A stretch of 64,000 bases of DNA from assembly GCA_947561395.2 (NCBI GenBank), contig OX387182.1, positions 57,187,283 through 57,251,282 on the forward strand, read 5' to 3'. The DNA is from Buxus sempervirens. Lineage: Eukaryota; Streptophyta; Magnoliopsida; Buxales; Buxaceae. Positions 35,208-49,195 of this stretch are shown in pieces (positions within the stretch are counted from its first letter, which is position 1; the number at the start of each line of letters is the position of its first letter). The translations under genes were made by a program, and so were the position numbers. The notes beneath the pieces were generated by a model that saw nothing but the letters and a program-made list of their open reading frames with translations, was not told the DNA's origin and ran no database searches.

Positions 35208-37482
35208 CCTCCCCTTTATGTTAATAGCATAAATCATGGTGATGAAATGGGTGTTTGAGTGTCTTGTCAATAAAAGGTGTGAAGTGATGGAACATCACGT
35301 ACCAAAACCCAAAACATTCGTATACACAAAGGTATTTGGGTTGTCGAGTCTCTGTATATATATAATATACTATATTTAATTCCCAAAGGTCCATTGGGAA
35401 GTGTGCCAACTTTTATGCACGAGCTTTCCAAAAAAAAAACCTATATTGTTAATGTTTCATTAATACAAGGTTTCAACAATCATAAGTTTTGCCTTCGTTC
35501 GTAGACGCAAAAGGGTGTACTGCACGTATACCCTGCTAGTATATATACACATACACGGTGACAGTATATATATACGCAGTGATGCAGGGGTTGATGGGTT
35601 GTTTTGATTCCTCCCTGTGACGTGACAAGAGAAGCAAAAATGCCTGTGACAAGTCATGTATGAAATGATGCGTAGTAGTTGGTTTGACCATCAGTCATCA
35701 CTTTCATGGGGTCACCAGAATATCTCACTGCGTCCTGCAGGAGCCCCTTCCCTTCAAAACGGCTGAAGGGAACGGCGTTCCTTCCTTGGAACTTTTCTGA
35801 CATTGGCACGTACAGCTTTACTTCAGTCTCTGTCTCCCATGTAATGTTAAGGGAGGAGATGAGAGTGTGGGGAGGCCTACAGCACAACAGTGACAGGTCG
35901 GGACTGAGTGAGTGCAGCGGGCACTGACTCTCACGTGCCAGCCGTGATTCTGACACGCTCCAACCCCATCTCTCCATCCCTGTATCTGGGCTTCTGACGT
36001 CGCTTCTTTCAGTCTCTCACATTCCTTTTGCACTTTCTTTGCGGTTCTCTCTGTTCTTCACAAGAGATCTACCATCTCACCTGTGAAGTGTTCCTGTAAC
36101 ATACCCTGAAATTCAAATCCTTGGTTCGCTAATTAAAAGTTAAAACAAATGGAAGTCTATCAATTTATTAACAGAAAATTTTGAAATGATATAAACCAAC
36201 CATATCCGAGCTATATGAAAATTAAATTCTAAAAAATTTCAATTACAAAATAGATTAATATCTAAAGTTTCATTTTTGGGTTGTTCTACTTTCCATGGTA
36301 ATTTCCTAAAATCTTTAAACCACGGCCGGGGTGAGTATAAACTCAGTAAGTGAAGTTATTAACCCACATCAAGAATTAAAAAATTATAATAAATAAAAAG
36401 CAAGCATATAATTAACATTGAAGCACTTGTATCGTCTAAGTATTTTGGTTTTAATTTTGAAGAATACTGTTTTGATACATACCATATATATCGATATTAA
36501 TGAGTTTTGCTACCGGGTCATTGTATTTACCTTGATTTCAATTTGTATTAAATTTATTTTAAAAAAAAAATTAACTTGGAAGTAAATTTTATGTTGATAT
36601 AGTAGAAGTATTTGGTGTGTGTGTGAGAGAGAGAGTGTGTATTGTGAAGTTAGATCTACTAGATATGTTAGTTGTTTTGAACCACTGGAAAGCATCATAT
36701 CTCACTCTAAAATTGCATGTACTGTTGAGGTCTGCAGAAGTTATACTGTGAACCCCAAAGTTGGTAGCAGAAACTGTCGAGATAAAGACACAAAAAAGGG
36801 GGTGCTAGTCACAGTGATTCTGATTCGTTTGGCAACATGGAAGACGACTCATATAATTCATGACACTAGCTAGGAACACAAAAAGAAGACAGGGAACCAA
36901 AGGTTAAAGAAAACTAAGGAAATCTATAAGTAAAAAAGATCTTTTTGAAGGAAAAGGTTCAAGAGAGACCAGCTTTTCGTAATCAGGCCATAAATACGTT
37001 ATATGATTAGTAATAATGGAAAGGGAAAAAAGTAAGCAATTGGCTTGTGCATTTACCTGCTCTAAAGGGTTTTTCCTTTTTATTTATACTTTTTTTTACC
37101 CACTGGCCATCCATGTGATTGCTAGAAGATGAGTAACTCAGCATTTTACATTCTTGCGCAGAGATCCTTGATTGTTGCTTTTATTGCTGATTTCATTAAT
37201 GTGGCTGACTGATCTGCGTACAGTAGGTTGAACCGGCCGGACTTCTGAACTGGTTGATGTTAAGATGATTGGGTTCTATTGTTGTCTTCAGTCGTCAGAC
37301 TTTGAACTTGGACTTCTTATTCTGAAATCCTGATCGACAGGAGACCGTGGGTTTAAGTGGAGAGCGATTTATTTTAAATCTTTGAGTTCACTTAATGATG
37401 AGCACAAATAAGACTGAAAACAAACAGATGATTGCAGCGTTGCAGGAACATGAATCCATTTGACTCAGGCGAACCTTAAAAC

Positions 37483-37484
<2 letters not shown>

Positions 37485-37537
<53 letters not shown>
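37485..37537. repeat. (AG)n microsatellite
   Basis: About 26 uninterrupted AG units. Confidence 0.98.
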
Positions 37538-37539
<2 letters not shown>

Positions 37540-37974
37540 TAGGTAACGAATTATAGCGGGAAGTAAATAAGGCGGGCCGACAAGCGTGGGGTTGTCTTGT
37601 CAAATCAACCTTCTTACTCTTTTGAACTCCTCAGCTTTCTTTTTCTTCGATCTATTTTGGATTACATGAGATTTACAATTTCACCATGAATTAAAAGGGT
37701 AAATTACATAAACCTTCCCTTAACCTTTCCTAAATAACGCTTTCCAGCCCATCAAGGCATCACCATGTTTTAATAGGGTAAATTATAGAAACCCTCCTTT
37801 CGAGTTTTTGAAATAACACTTTTTCCCCTTATAAGAGCCCATCAATCTACATCAATCCTTCTACTTTAAGGTTTTCTAGAGCGGGTCCGGGGACCGGACT
37901 GCTCGTGCTCGGTCCCAGTACAAACTGTATTGAATCGGGCAGACGGGCCGATCCTCTATGACGCTCCATCCCTC

Positions 37975-38228
37975 CCCTCCTCTTTCTGTCTCCCTCTTTC
38001 TCAATCTCTCTACTAGCCTCTCCCTCCCTTAGACCCTCTCACTCCAATCCATCTCTCTCCTCATTGGTGTCTCCCTCTCTGTCTCTCAATCTCTCTCTAT
38101 CCCCCTTCCTCCCTCCTCCGGCCTCCTCTCTCTCTCTCTCTCAACTCTCTCCCTTACAGGCTCTCAGTCTCCCCCTCCCCCAAACCCTCTCTCGTGGCGC
38201 TCCCTCCCTCTCTCATTCTCTCTCTTGG
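37975..38228. repeat. CT/TCCC-rich polypyrimidine stretch
   Basis: About 250 bp of almost pure pyrimidine on the plus strand (CTCTCT and CTCCCTC runs). The serine/leucine-rich frame through it is compositional, not a gene. Confidence 0.85.
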
Positions 38229-40120
38229 TTTTTTTTTCTTTTTAAAGTGACTTTGCAAGCTTAGCCTACAAATATAAATTTTAATTATTATTTTTAAATA
38301 TAAACAAGGAGTGGTCTCGAGTTTGGGACACCCATATTGTTCCACTTAAGTGGTATACTATTCTACTCGGGCAGTCTTGTCTCGAGTTTTTATCATAGGT
38401 GCATTGGATGATTCTGGACCGGAATATCAAACTAGGACCATCTGATCTGAGTACCAACCAGTCTGATAAACCATGCCTATTTTACCAGAAAATTAACTAC
38501 CTTTACTTGTTATAAATTTGCATCTTCTCTTTCTTTAACTCACCAAATAATTTATCTGAAGGATAAATTCGTCCTTTTATATTTAAAGGTTGATAACGTT
38601 AGCCATGTTTGTCAAAAAAAAAAAACTTGGATTACAACCTAATGAAGGGGATGACTGCGACCTTCTGCAAACTTCAAGGCGATGAGGGCAACTGTTATTT
38701 TGAAAACGTGAGAGGAGTTATGTGTGATTACTGCATACCTCAAGGGAGGTTTTTGTTATTTACTCTTCTAAAAAGAGCTGAAAATGATAGTTTTGGAACT
38801 GATGAAATTAACTTGCAGAGCAATGAATTCATTGTACAAACCACAGTAGATAGGAACTGACCAATCAGAGGACAGAAACCAGAAAATAAATATTGCATCA
38901 TACACTACGAGTGAACGCATGTTCATGGATCTGACAGTTGAGTTAACCTTAGTCCTCGGATTTATCGATCCGATAGATCCAAGTACCCCGGATTGGTTTA
39001 AAAAGAGTCGTTGAAGGGTAATAGGATTAAATTTTCAGTGATGTTAACAGATGAGTGAAAGTGGAAACTGGTTCAAGTACGATCTGCAATTTCATGTGGA
39101 ATTACTCTGATTTGCTAATCCTCTTGGGTGCATCTCTCATACTTTATCAGAGGCTTTAGTTATTTGTAATTTCTTTTTATTGCAACACTAGCCACTAGGC
39201 ATACTTTTATAGAGGCCAAGAGGGCCCTCATGGATAGTCAAAGCTCCAATTTTTCTATCTGATGTCCTTGAAGAAGATTATCTTGATTGGAATGTTGTGG
39301 GATTCATTTAGAATTTATATTATAACTGTTTTACCCCATACAGTTTTTTGTGTCCATAGTATTTGTATTTATATCTTTTCATATAGCATAATCATTACGC
39401 CTTAACATTAAATTCTGTTAACTTTGTTGTTTATTTTTATTAAATAACTAAAATAATCTTTTATATAATAAAAGAAAATTTTAAATAGTAAAATGACTCT
39501 ATATATATAGCTAAGCTAAGTTTCAATGAATAATTATCAATCAAGAAAATTAATATCAACAGTGTAATGTCTAGTTGCAATAAATAGAATAATACAAGAA
39601 CGTAAATGAAAACATACAATAACATAAGAGGAAATATGTAAAATATTTTTTAATATTTGATAAAAATAAACAACAAAATCTAACCGACTCTTGACATTAA
39701 GGATTACAACTTCAATAATTATGTTAAATGGAGAGATATAAAATACAAATACTAAAAATAAGAGAATATAGATGTCAATACATAATAATGTGTGGGATAT
39801 GGATGCAAAAAGTGATGTTGCTCATTGTAAAGCCACAACCCATAATGCCTCAAACCTATGATCCCTCACATGGCTAGTTTCTACCCTTTTCAGGTGCAAT
39901 GTCCATCTCCAAATGGTGGATATGAATCTGACCAGTCACCTCCCAGACATCATTGGAGGGAATATTGGCTCTTCTCAATGATTCCATATTCAATTGATCA
40001 GTCCGTGACAAAGAGTATATCGTGCTACAAAGAAATCTGCGTCAGTAAATGAGGCGGTAACTTGGGATGGTCAAAGTGATTACCGCCCTGCCCCCCATCG
40101 CATTTTATAAAGCCAAAAAA

Positions 40121-40213
40121 TTAGGTCACCTTTGTTATTTGTCCCACGCCTGTCATAGCATATGAAAATTAGGTCACCTTTGTTATTTGTCCCACGCCTG
40201 TCATAGCGCATAT
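40121..40213. repeat. 48-bp tandem duplication
   Basis: TTAGGTCACCTTTGTTATTT and the following CCCACGCCTGTCATAGC occur at 40121 and again at 40169 without visible change, which suggests a recent duplication. Confidence 0.92.
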
Positions 40214-40679
40214 GCTTTTGTTTTGTTTTTTTTTTAAAGAAAACTAAACTCTATACCATTAGCAAAGAGAAGATGAAGGAATATTTCCCGAGATTCTGAC
40301 CCCCCTTTTCTTTCCCAAACATTGTCCTCTCCAAACAAAATAATCTCCCGCTATACTACTTTTTTCATATTCAGATTTAAACATGTTGTAACTATCTATT
40401 TAGAATGGCATGACATCTATTAGATCATTATGTTTATCTAAATGGGCCTCAGAAATTTGCTATTAATTCGTAAAGCAAAGTTAAAGGCTTATTGGTAAAT
40501 TTCTTTATAAGAACAAATACATATCCGAAGACTTTAAAGATTGTTTTTCTTAATTTAGAAAGAAATGAAAACAAAGCACGTTTGATAATTTAATAAAATC
40601 AATTGTGGCTTTTAGAAATAAATGCATTTTGGTCAGTTTTAGTGATCATGATTTAAACAATTTGTTATTGTAGCAATGT

Positions 40680-40935
40680 TTACTATTGTTTTGGTAGTGG
40701 TGGTGTTGGTAGTGTGGTGGTGATATTTGTGCTGCGGTGGTAATATTCGTGATGGCAGCAATAGTATAGCCGTTTGTAATGCAGTAGTAGTGAGGGTAAT
40801 AGTTGTTGCGGTACCAATAGTGCTAATGGTAATAGTTATGCAGTGGCGGTGGTTGTGATTGGAGTCCGTGGTAATGATGTGATGATAGTGGTGGTTATAG
40901 TAGTGGTAGTAATAACAGTATTGGGGGTTGCTATT
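40680..40935. repeat. Imperfect GGT/GTA-rich repeat
   Basis: Degenerate runs of GGTGGT, GGTAGT and TAGTAGT over 250 bp with strong strand asymmetry. No coding character. Confidence 0.8.
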
Positions 40936-41358
40936 ATGGTAAATGAAACTTTAAGCGAATTGATTAATGAACCGAAAAAAAAAAAAGTACATAAATGCCA
41001 TTAAAAAATCAAAAAACATTTTAATATTTTTAAAAGCTGAAGCTATTTAGTAACGTTTTACTTTAAATCAATTTGAAAACCAATTTTTTTTATGTTTCTA
41101 AAAACAGTTGAGAAAACTATTTGGTCACAATTACATCAAAGTCAATTCCAATTTTACGTAAACATAAAGATGAGTTTGAAGTGTGATTTTTGCTTTTCAT
41201 CAAACAAAAAAAGAAGTATGTGATTTTTGCTTATATTATCTTACCTAATATGAAAAATGCAAGTATTCCCTCGTATAAAATTATTTATCCTAGCTCCTAC
41301 CAATAAAATTTTACTACACGACCAACTTCAAGGCTGATAATGTTCTTAAAAAATAAAT

Positions 41359-41520
41359 GAAGGCATAGCCTAGTGCATGAAGCTCCTAACACTGCATGGC
41401 ATCTGGGGAAGGTCTAATGTAAGCACCCTTATCCCGCAAACAGGGAAGCCATTTCCTGTACCTTGAACCTAGTACCTTTAGGCTATAATGGAACAACCTT
41501 GCCTTTGCACTGAGGCTAAG
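41359..41520 (-). mobile_element. Au-type SINE with target duplication
   Basis: On the minus strand the head CTTAGCCTCAGTGCAAAGGC resembles a tRNA-type A box and GGTTCAAGG a B box. The body contains CCTTCCCCAGATGCC and GGAGCTTCATGCACTAGG, as in plant Au SINEs. It is flanked by near-identical 17-bp sequences at 41342-41358 (GTTCTTAAAAAATAAAT) and 41521-41537 (one mismatch), the expected target duplication. It is somewhat diverged from the consensus I remember. Confidence 0.82.
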
Positions 41521-41780
41521 GTTCTAAAAAAATAAATATTAAAAAGCAAAAACATAAAGAGAGAGAGAGAGGGCAGATCAAAACCCAAGCTCCAAATGCT
41601 GCTCAGATTCTCTCTTCTCTAAAGAAGAGCATAGCCAATTATAGGGTTCAACCCTAATTTACAAATCATTAAATCAGATAATCCAAGCATTGAGATGCTG
41701 CCATGTTGCTCCACAATCAGTGTTCTTTCATGTGGACCCCACATGAAACATATACAACCACAAAAAAAAAAAACGGGATC

Positions 41781-41948
41781 ACTTCCTATGGTGGCTTTAT
41801 CCATAGCCCTTAAGTGAAACGTCCACAGGATGCAAACACATCTCCTGTTGTTGAAAACTGTTAGTTGCATGTTTGCAGCCACAGAACACGTGTTTGCATC
41901 CTGTGGAGGCTTTACTTAAAGGCTGCAGATAGAGCCACCACAGGAAGT
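41781..41948. repeat. Foldback hairpin, 58-bp arms, 52-bp loop
   Basis: Bases 41781-41838 pair with 41891-41948 in one register without a gap. I count 9 mismatches in 58, mostly transitions. The inner 15 positions (CCACAGGATGCAAACA) are perfect. It could be a small foldback transposon or a hairpin precursor; no coding region overlaps. Confidence 0.85.
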
Positions 41949-41949
41949 C

Positions 41950-43422
41950 AATTGGAAAAAAACACTGACCGTGAGAATCATGTCATGGCAGCACCACACC
42001 CACTACAATAGGCAATGCAATAAAGCATTTGATTTAAAGATCGTATATATAGGGAAGAATCCAAATGATACCATATTCTGCTTCGTCCAATCCAACTTGA
42101 TAAAATGGGTTGGCCTTTCAAACCGAGTTATGATCTGAAATACAATAGACACCATTCTCTTACAGCCCGGCAGCGCACACACGTCACAATGTACTAAAAT
42201 ATCAGCTTCTAGTTCACACTCCACAATACCTGCCAACAGAAACAAACACTATCTTGTGAGTCTATGATTTGGACAAAAGTTTACTCTCAAACAAAGTGCA
42301 GCAAAAAAAAAATTTTTTTTTCCTAAAGAGAAGGATGGAAGTGAATCTACAGAGAACAAGTCAAAACAATTTCTATTAACTTGAAGAAATGCTAGTAAAA
42401 CGATGCCTTAACTCTACAACTTTAGATAATAAAAAAGACAAAATGGCTCAACGATCCGTGCCCCGATATAATGGAGAACAAGAATGGATGGTTAGCATCC
42501 GATCGAAGAAGTCTCTGGCTGAAAATATCAATTATACTTTACGAGAGTAGATTTCTGTAGAATGTGGATTTCTTACTGCTTCGTTTATTTATTTATTTTT
42601 TTCCTTCCTTCGGTGATGAAGAGAGATGAAAGCTAGGTATTGAAGTGATAAACTTTGAAAAAAAAATTTCAAAAATATCATCCAAAACGATAATAAAAAA
42701 AAATGCAATGTCATTTTTAAAAACAGAAATTTATGATTCTTTCTAAAAACAGGGCCACTTTCAAACCATTTTTTTTTTTCAAAAATGATTTGAAAACCAT
42801 GCCTGAAAACGTGATTTTGGGTTTTTTGGTCCTCAAAAACAACAAAACTGTCTTTGAAAACTTTACCACACGGCCACTGAAATTGTAATGGTGAAGAAAA
42901 CGTTATTCTAAATGAAGCCTTCCGGGGCTCAGGCCTTGTGCTATAAGTCATGAAAGGCTTCCTTCTCACTAGTATCCGGTGAACTGTTCCTTACTTGTAA
43001 CCAAACAACAGAGATCACTCTAGAATATCTTACTTTCGAGAAAATATTCCACGTTATAAATTACTGTCTCATGAAACCTTTCAGAAATAAATAGAACCTT
43101 AAACCATACCTATCAAAGTCACTTGAATTCTACAAAACAGCTTTTCATCCTCACGAGTTTAGCATAGTCTATTATGTTTCTGCATTTTTTCAAAAATTGA
43201 TGAAGTCTATCGTGCAATTCCAAATGTCATGCGTAATTTTATTAATTGAAAAATGGATGAGACATTCCTAACTCTTTTATAGTATGAAGCTATAGAGAGA
43301 AAAGAATCAGAGACGAGAGTTTACCAAGTTCAAAACCTAAGCTTTAAAAGCAAAGAAAACAAGCCGGACATCTCACATTTTCTGCTTGGGGAAAGATCAC
43401 ATACCATAGATTAGGTTTATAC

Positions 43423-43470
<48 letters not shown>

Positions 43471-44699
43471 CACATTGAAGCTGGCAGATACGGGGCTGGA
43501 AACAGCAAGCTGTAGCAAGATGATTTTTGTTGGAAACTTCAAACCAAGAGTGAAAAAAGACTCGGCTTGTTTTCCAAGTTCAAAATTTAAGCTTTTAATC
43601 AAAGAAAATAATCAGTACATCTCCGGTTGTAAGGTTGGGAATAGATTATATATTGTAGACTAAGGGCGACAACATAAATATTGTCAAATGGGGAACTCAA
43701 TGAACTAAATAGCCCCTCATATGGATAACAAACTTGGTAAGAAAGACCGCCATTATAGGAAAATGTATCTCAGAGAAATTATTAAAAAAAAACTAAAAAA
43801 TATGAGATACCACATTCATGTCAGAAGATAATGGATCGGTTCTTTTATACCAATAAATGCAAAGATTTGAAAATAAAGGACAAAGCGTCAAGTTTGGCTC
43901 GCAGGTCATATTTAGGAAAGAAATCACATCCTGTGAACCAAGACTGCATGTAATATCCGCTTAGGCATATGAGATACAGCATTAGGAGATAAAAGAGGAT
44001 TACATTTCCAGTTCTACAACTACTATCTCAATGTTGGTTAGTTGAGTGGCCACCAGTTTCTTTTGAACTTATAAAGGTTTAAGAGAAGAAGACCTATTTC
44101 CTCATTTCTTGTTTATTATTGTGGTTAACACTATCAAAAAGTTGATCCCAAAGGCCAGTGAATTTGCTGAAAGGATTTATGTTATGAGGTAATGGGCAAA
44201 CAACCACCTACTCAGTCTACGTTGATGACACTGTTGATCTATAATGCATTTTCTTCTCAGTTGATGGTCTTGAGGTGCATATGGGTCTGTTTTAAGGCAA
44301 TGTTTAGTCTTGAAAAACACTTGGAAAAAGTTAAGATATTCAGAGAGGCTAAGAGACTAACCAGACTTTCTTGGCAAGAACATGGGCTGCAAGATAGGGT
44401 GACAACCCACAACATATCTTAGCATTCTTCTCGATTCACACCACAAAAGGCACATCAGTTTGGACTCCTACTTTGATGCGATGTAAACAAAAACAAGTAT
44501 CTCTGCAATGGGGTAAAGTTATCCTTATCAAGAGCACATTGGAAAATCTACCTACTTTTCATCCATCTTCAAAATTCCTATTGCTAGTCAGACTCAAAGA
44601 TTTCAAAGCAACTTTCTTGTGGTGTGAGTTAGAGAGTTAAGACAAGCATCAATTGATAATTAAGAGTCAGTCTGCGGATCTCAAGAGGAAAGGAGATCA
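41950..44699. other. No supported gene; MITE-like fragment and microsatellite
   Basis: 42655-42880 is an AT-rich half element ending AAAACTTTACCACACGGCC, similar to the ends of the TIR element at 20441-21912. The rest shows only short interrupted frames. Confidence 0.5.
43421..43467. repeat. (ACAT)n(AT)n microsatellite
   Basis: Four ACAT units followed by about 16 AT units. Confidence 0.98.
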
Positions 44700-47310
44700 G
44701 GATTAAGGTCACTTGTAAACTTTAATATAGCTATCAAAACAAAGTAGTCATGGAGGTTTGGGGAGGAAATAGAAAGCCTTTATCGCAGAAACTTACCAAA
44801 TTATGCTAGGAAATGGCTCCCCACAACATGTAGGAGGGCAAATGTGTAGCATATGGAAGCTATAAAGAGTACTCAGAATATTCAATTTCAGGGGGCTTTG
44901 GCATAAATTTAAATTCTGGGAGAAGAAATGATGGGGGGAGGAAAAAAACTTCATTACAATAGAAAACCCAGATGCACAATAACTGTCCAATCTTCTAACA
45001 AAAGTTCAAGAAGGCAAAAAGAAGAGACACTTGCTTAGTCACCACCCCACCTTTGCTGTGTCCTAAAAATGACTCGAACAGAATTTCCCATAAATCTCGA
45101 AAGCACACAAACCTATGATAGCAAAAAAGTGTCTTCATCCTTGGTGAGTATCAGGTGTTAAAGTTTTCTTTTTAAAGAAAAACGTGGTCCAAGATAAGGG
45201 TAGAAAACCAATGGAAGCCTTGATCCTTCAAAGATATAATTTGCAACAAAAAGCACCTAGATGTGAACCACACAACTGAGTCAAGAGACCAAAGTCAGGT
45301 ATCAGATTAAAGGAATCCACTACATCCCAAAATCCTTAAGGTACGCAACTCTTCCAAGTCAGCTGGCGTGGGATCCCTCTTAAGCTACCCATTCTAACAA
45401 TAACACGAAGGGGCTGAAGTAAAGGTGAAAAGATGCAATGGCTTTCCAAGGACTTGCATTGACAATGTTTGCATTAGGATTAATATTCCATCCATCCCTG
45501 CATGTTCCATATTTGCTCACAATGATCTTAAGCAAGAGAGACTCCTCTCTACTATATCTCTAAAGCCATTACCCAGGCAGGACTATTTATTTCTATGCCA
45601 AAGTTACCTAGGTGAGACCTTTGTCCCTACAAACCCAACACCATTTAACTAAGTGATCCTTCTTGTCACCTCCTCTTCCCAAAAGAAAGTATCTGTGAAT
45701 TTTCTCAATCTCATTGATAATTTTCTCAAGGACCCTAAAAGCAAACATGTAGTAACCAAAAAAATTAGACACCTCCGCTTGAATAGGGTTATTCTACGTG
45801 CATTGGATACATAATTCTTTTCCAAGAGGATATTATTTTTTTCAATATTCTAAACGACTAACTCAGATTTCCCAGATAATCACCTAGAATAAGCCCCCAA
45901 GTACACATGAGGGCACTCTCCCAATACACACCCAAAAAAGGAAGCACAAACTTCAAGAACTCCTTTTAAGGCTTGAAGAGGCAATCATGCTACTTTTCCA
46001 AGTCTATTTTAGGCCCAATACTAGCCCTGAAAAATCTCAAAGTACAACTAGTCCAATAAATGAGATCCTTAGATGATTAAAGTATAATGGTAGTGGCATT
46101 CATTTCATTATAAATTATAGATGAAAAGATAGGTAAACTTTTCTTCTGCATCTTAAACCCTTTCAATTTGCTTAATGTCTTTGCTTCAGAAAGAAAATGA
46201 CGCAGTGAAAGTTACGAAACAAGGATTAATCTTCGTTAATCCTAGAAAACTAGAATCCACCAGCAAATAACCTTGAATCCACAAGGAAGATGAGAGAGAA
46301 ACTCTATAGTTCTTTTAAAAATGAATCTCTAAAATTCGAGTACAACCTTTACCCCTTATTTATAGACCTTAAAAGACCCCAAAATAAGATAAAAACCTAT
46401 TAAAATTAGGACTCCTACTCATAGTAAACAACTTAAAGTTAAAATCTAACTCTAAAACCTCTTAAAAACTCCTAATATAAATCAAATACCTAATGCAAGA
46501 AAATAGGAATTCTACTTTTACTAAATAACTAACTAATCTAGACTTTGGGTCCCACTCGTCCTACATCAGAAAACTACTACGCATTCACTAAAACATGTAA
46601 ACATGAAAGGTGAAAAGGATCACCCTATCTAAGACCCCATTATACGGGAATTACCTAACTACCCCCTCATTTAAGACAAAGGAGAAAATCACAGCACATA
46701 AACAACCTTGTCTCCCTGCACTACCAAGGCCCAAAAAATCTCCATCCGGTATGAATCTAGAAATTCTACCATTCATAAGCCTTTCCCAATTCATTCTTAA
46801 CAAACAACAACAGAATTCACTAGTCTACACCTTTCCTTCATATCAACATACTATTCATAACATTTTTATAACATCAATGTACCCAAGGAGACATCACAAT
46901 AAAAATTCCATGCCCTCTTCATATTCCTCATTTTCTACCCAAATCCACACCACCTTCATGGCAATTCAGACCACGTACACTAGTCAACACCCAAACAAAG
47001 TAGTTAACCATGTCCCGAAACTTAATCAAGAGAGTAAACTGATTTTCGCTAACATCCCTTTTAGTCAAGCTTCCCTTATTCCAAATTGATATTATACACC
47101 CTAAAGAACCTACCAAGGATAATATTTCCCATTGTGCACCTCATTTTTCCTAGGAATATGCAATCATTCTGTTGGGCATGTTATATTTCTTGGATTCTTG
47201 TAGGAAACATATGGTAGGTTCCATTCTTGAAACCAGTTCTCAAAACTTTCCATTTCCTACTAGGAGCCTCCAAACCTTTAATATTCCAGCTCAAAATCCT
47301 CATGACACAC
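44700..47310 (-). pseudogene. L1-type LINE ORF2 remnant
   Basis: At the right end the minus strand reads MRILSWNIKGLEAPSRKW, the usual start of a plant L1 endonuclease. Further on (about 45790-45430) it gives YYMFAFRVLEKIINEIEKIH, then RYFLLGRGGDKKDHLVKWCW and IIVSKYGTCRDGWNIN, the conserved stretch after the L1 reverse transcriptase. Stops and shifts are frequent throughout, so this is an old copy with large losses between these blocks. Ends are approximate, and the endonuclease block could belong to a second copy. Confidence 0.55.
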
Positions 47311-47799
47311 TTGTTCCCCAACCACCAACACTCCCACCTACCCAACCAAAAATAAAATCTTTCCTCCCCCCACCAAACAAACAAAAAAAAACCTACATTA
47401 TGGTCCTATAACCTCTCATGTCAATTTTCTACTACTTTTAGAACATTTCACTTGATTTTTTTTTTTTCCATTTTTTCCCCTTTTCGGTCTCTAAACTCCA
47501 CTTCAACAACTGACAGCAACTCTTTCAGTCCTTTCCATTATTCTCTCTCCTCTTTAATTTAGTACATCGCCCCCTTAGCTCCTTCCATTTACTAGCCACT
47601 AAATTTATCATCAAGGTATAATTTTCCACAGAAACTTCACCTTGACATGCATGAAATGGATGGCGTGTTTCATGTAAAAAATTTTTCCAGAATTTCCTTT
47701 GACATCAAGAATATGTCCCCTTTTCATAAAAGCACAATGATTAACTATAATTACAAAATTGAGAACAAATCTATAATCGTATGGTTTGAGTTGAAGAAG

Positions 47800-49195
47800 T
47801 TAAAGATGATTTAATCAAGATATTGGCATATCTTGGTTGCCTAAACTATTTAATAAAGACTGGGAAAATGCAAAATCTTGGTGGCTTAGTACAGTAATAC
47901 CAATATATAAACTTAGCATATATGTGTAGGAATCTGCAAAGTACCATGGAATCAAACTTATGAGTTATGAGTTACACTATGAAATTGTGAAAGAGAGACC
48001 GAACATAGACTAAAACTAATAACTAGAGTGATTAAAAACCAATTTAGTTTTATGCCTAGAAGGTCCACCAAAAAATCTACATTTTTTACTTTGACAATTA
48101 ATAGAAAAGTCCAATGAAAAGAAAAAAGATGTACATATGGTTTTTATTGATTTAGAAAAAGCGTAAGATAGGATTACCTAGAGAACTAATTTGATATGAC
48201 TGTATAAAAAAGGTATGGCAATGAAATATAATTATGGAAGTAAGGAACTGTATGCGGGACCTTTAACTACAGTGAAAACTGCTAGCGGTGAAAAAACTGA
48301 TTTTTTGGTTAAAATAGGTTTATACCAAGTCCCAGCTATTAGCCCTTGTATATTCACTTTAGTTATGGATGAATTGATGAACTAAATTTAAGATAAGGTG
48401 CCCTAATGTATGTTACTTGCAGATGAAGTAGTCTTAACAATTCACACTATAGAAAAAGTAAATGTTAAGTTAGAATTTTAGCAATATACCTTAGAATCAA
48501 AGGGTTTTATAGTAAGTCGTGTGGAGACAGAATATATGACATGCCCACTCAATGCAAATAAAAATATAACTAATGAAACCATTAGAACTAACAATCATGA
48601 TATCCCTTTAAGCAATAAATTAAGATATCTTGGATCAGTAATACAAAAAGATAAAGAAATTTATGATGTAGCACATAAGATTAGATCTGGCTATCTTAAG
48701 TGTGCGGGTGTCTCTAAGGTATTGTGTGATAAGCGTATTCCACTGAAATAACAGGTAAGTTTTATAAGACAGAATCTAAATCAGCCATGATGTGTTATAC
48801 TAATGTAGGGCAGCAAAAAGGTAACGAGTTTAGAAGATGATTGTTACCGAGATGAGGATGCTAAGATAGACGTGAAGCAAAAATAGAGAATACAAAGTAA
48901 AAAATAAAGACATTCAAAAGTGATTAGACATAGCATATATAGAGATAAAATTGAGGATTGGACATGTAAAGCAAAGACCGAAATATTTACTTGTAAGAAG
49001 ATGTGAGAGTGCATGTTTAAGAGCCTAATAGATTAAGGGAAAGACCAAAAAATTACATGGATGGAATTAATAAAACAACTTATAGAAATATATATTAACT
49101 AAAGATGTGATTTTTATAGAATGGGATTGAGAAACAAGATTTGTGTTGCCAACCCCACTTTGGTAGGAACTGGCTTATGTTGTTGATGATATAAG
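47800..49195 (+). pseudogene. RTE-clade LINE remnant (reverse transcriptase)
   Basis: Diagnostic pieces in order: MESNL...MSYTMKL (the IKLMSHTMKLWE block), NQFSFMPRRST, KKKDVHMVFIDLEKA, VKTASGEKTDFLVKIGLYQV, SPCIFTLVMDEL, CMLLADEVVL (the FADD block, second Asp altered), LESKGFIVSRVETEYMTC, KLRYLGSVIQKDKEIYDVAH, then LRIGHVKQRPKYLLVRRCES. The tail ends in GTTGTTGATGAT-type sequence as RTE elements do. Many stops; 5' truncated. It encodes no functional protein. Confidence 0.8.

Larger units (their letters stand above)
35208..41341. other. No firmly supported gene; several simple repeats
   Basis: Mostly AT-rich. The stretch 35650-36040 is less AT-rich and carries overlapping minus-strand frames (35654-35977), but I recognise no domain. 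36100-36360 starts TGTAACATACCCTGAAATT and contains GGCCGGGGTGAGTATAAAC, strings common in dispersed plant repeats. Simple repeats and a tandem duplication in this span are listed separately. Confidence 0.45.

Noticed and set aside
35654..35977. 107-codon minus-strand frame in a less AT-rich patch
   Set aside because: I recognise no domain, neighbouring frames are equally open, and no splice context supports it. It would need RNA evidence.
37981..38264. Ser/Leu-rich frame
   Set aside because: Compositional result of the CT-rich tract.
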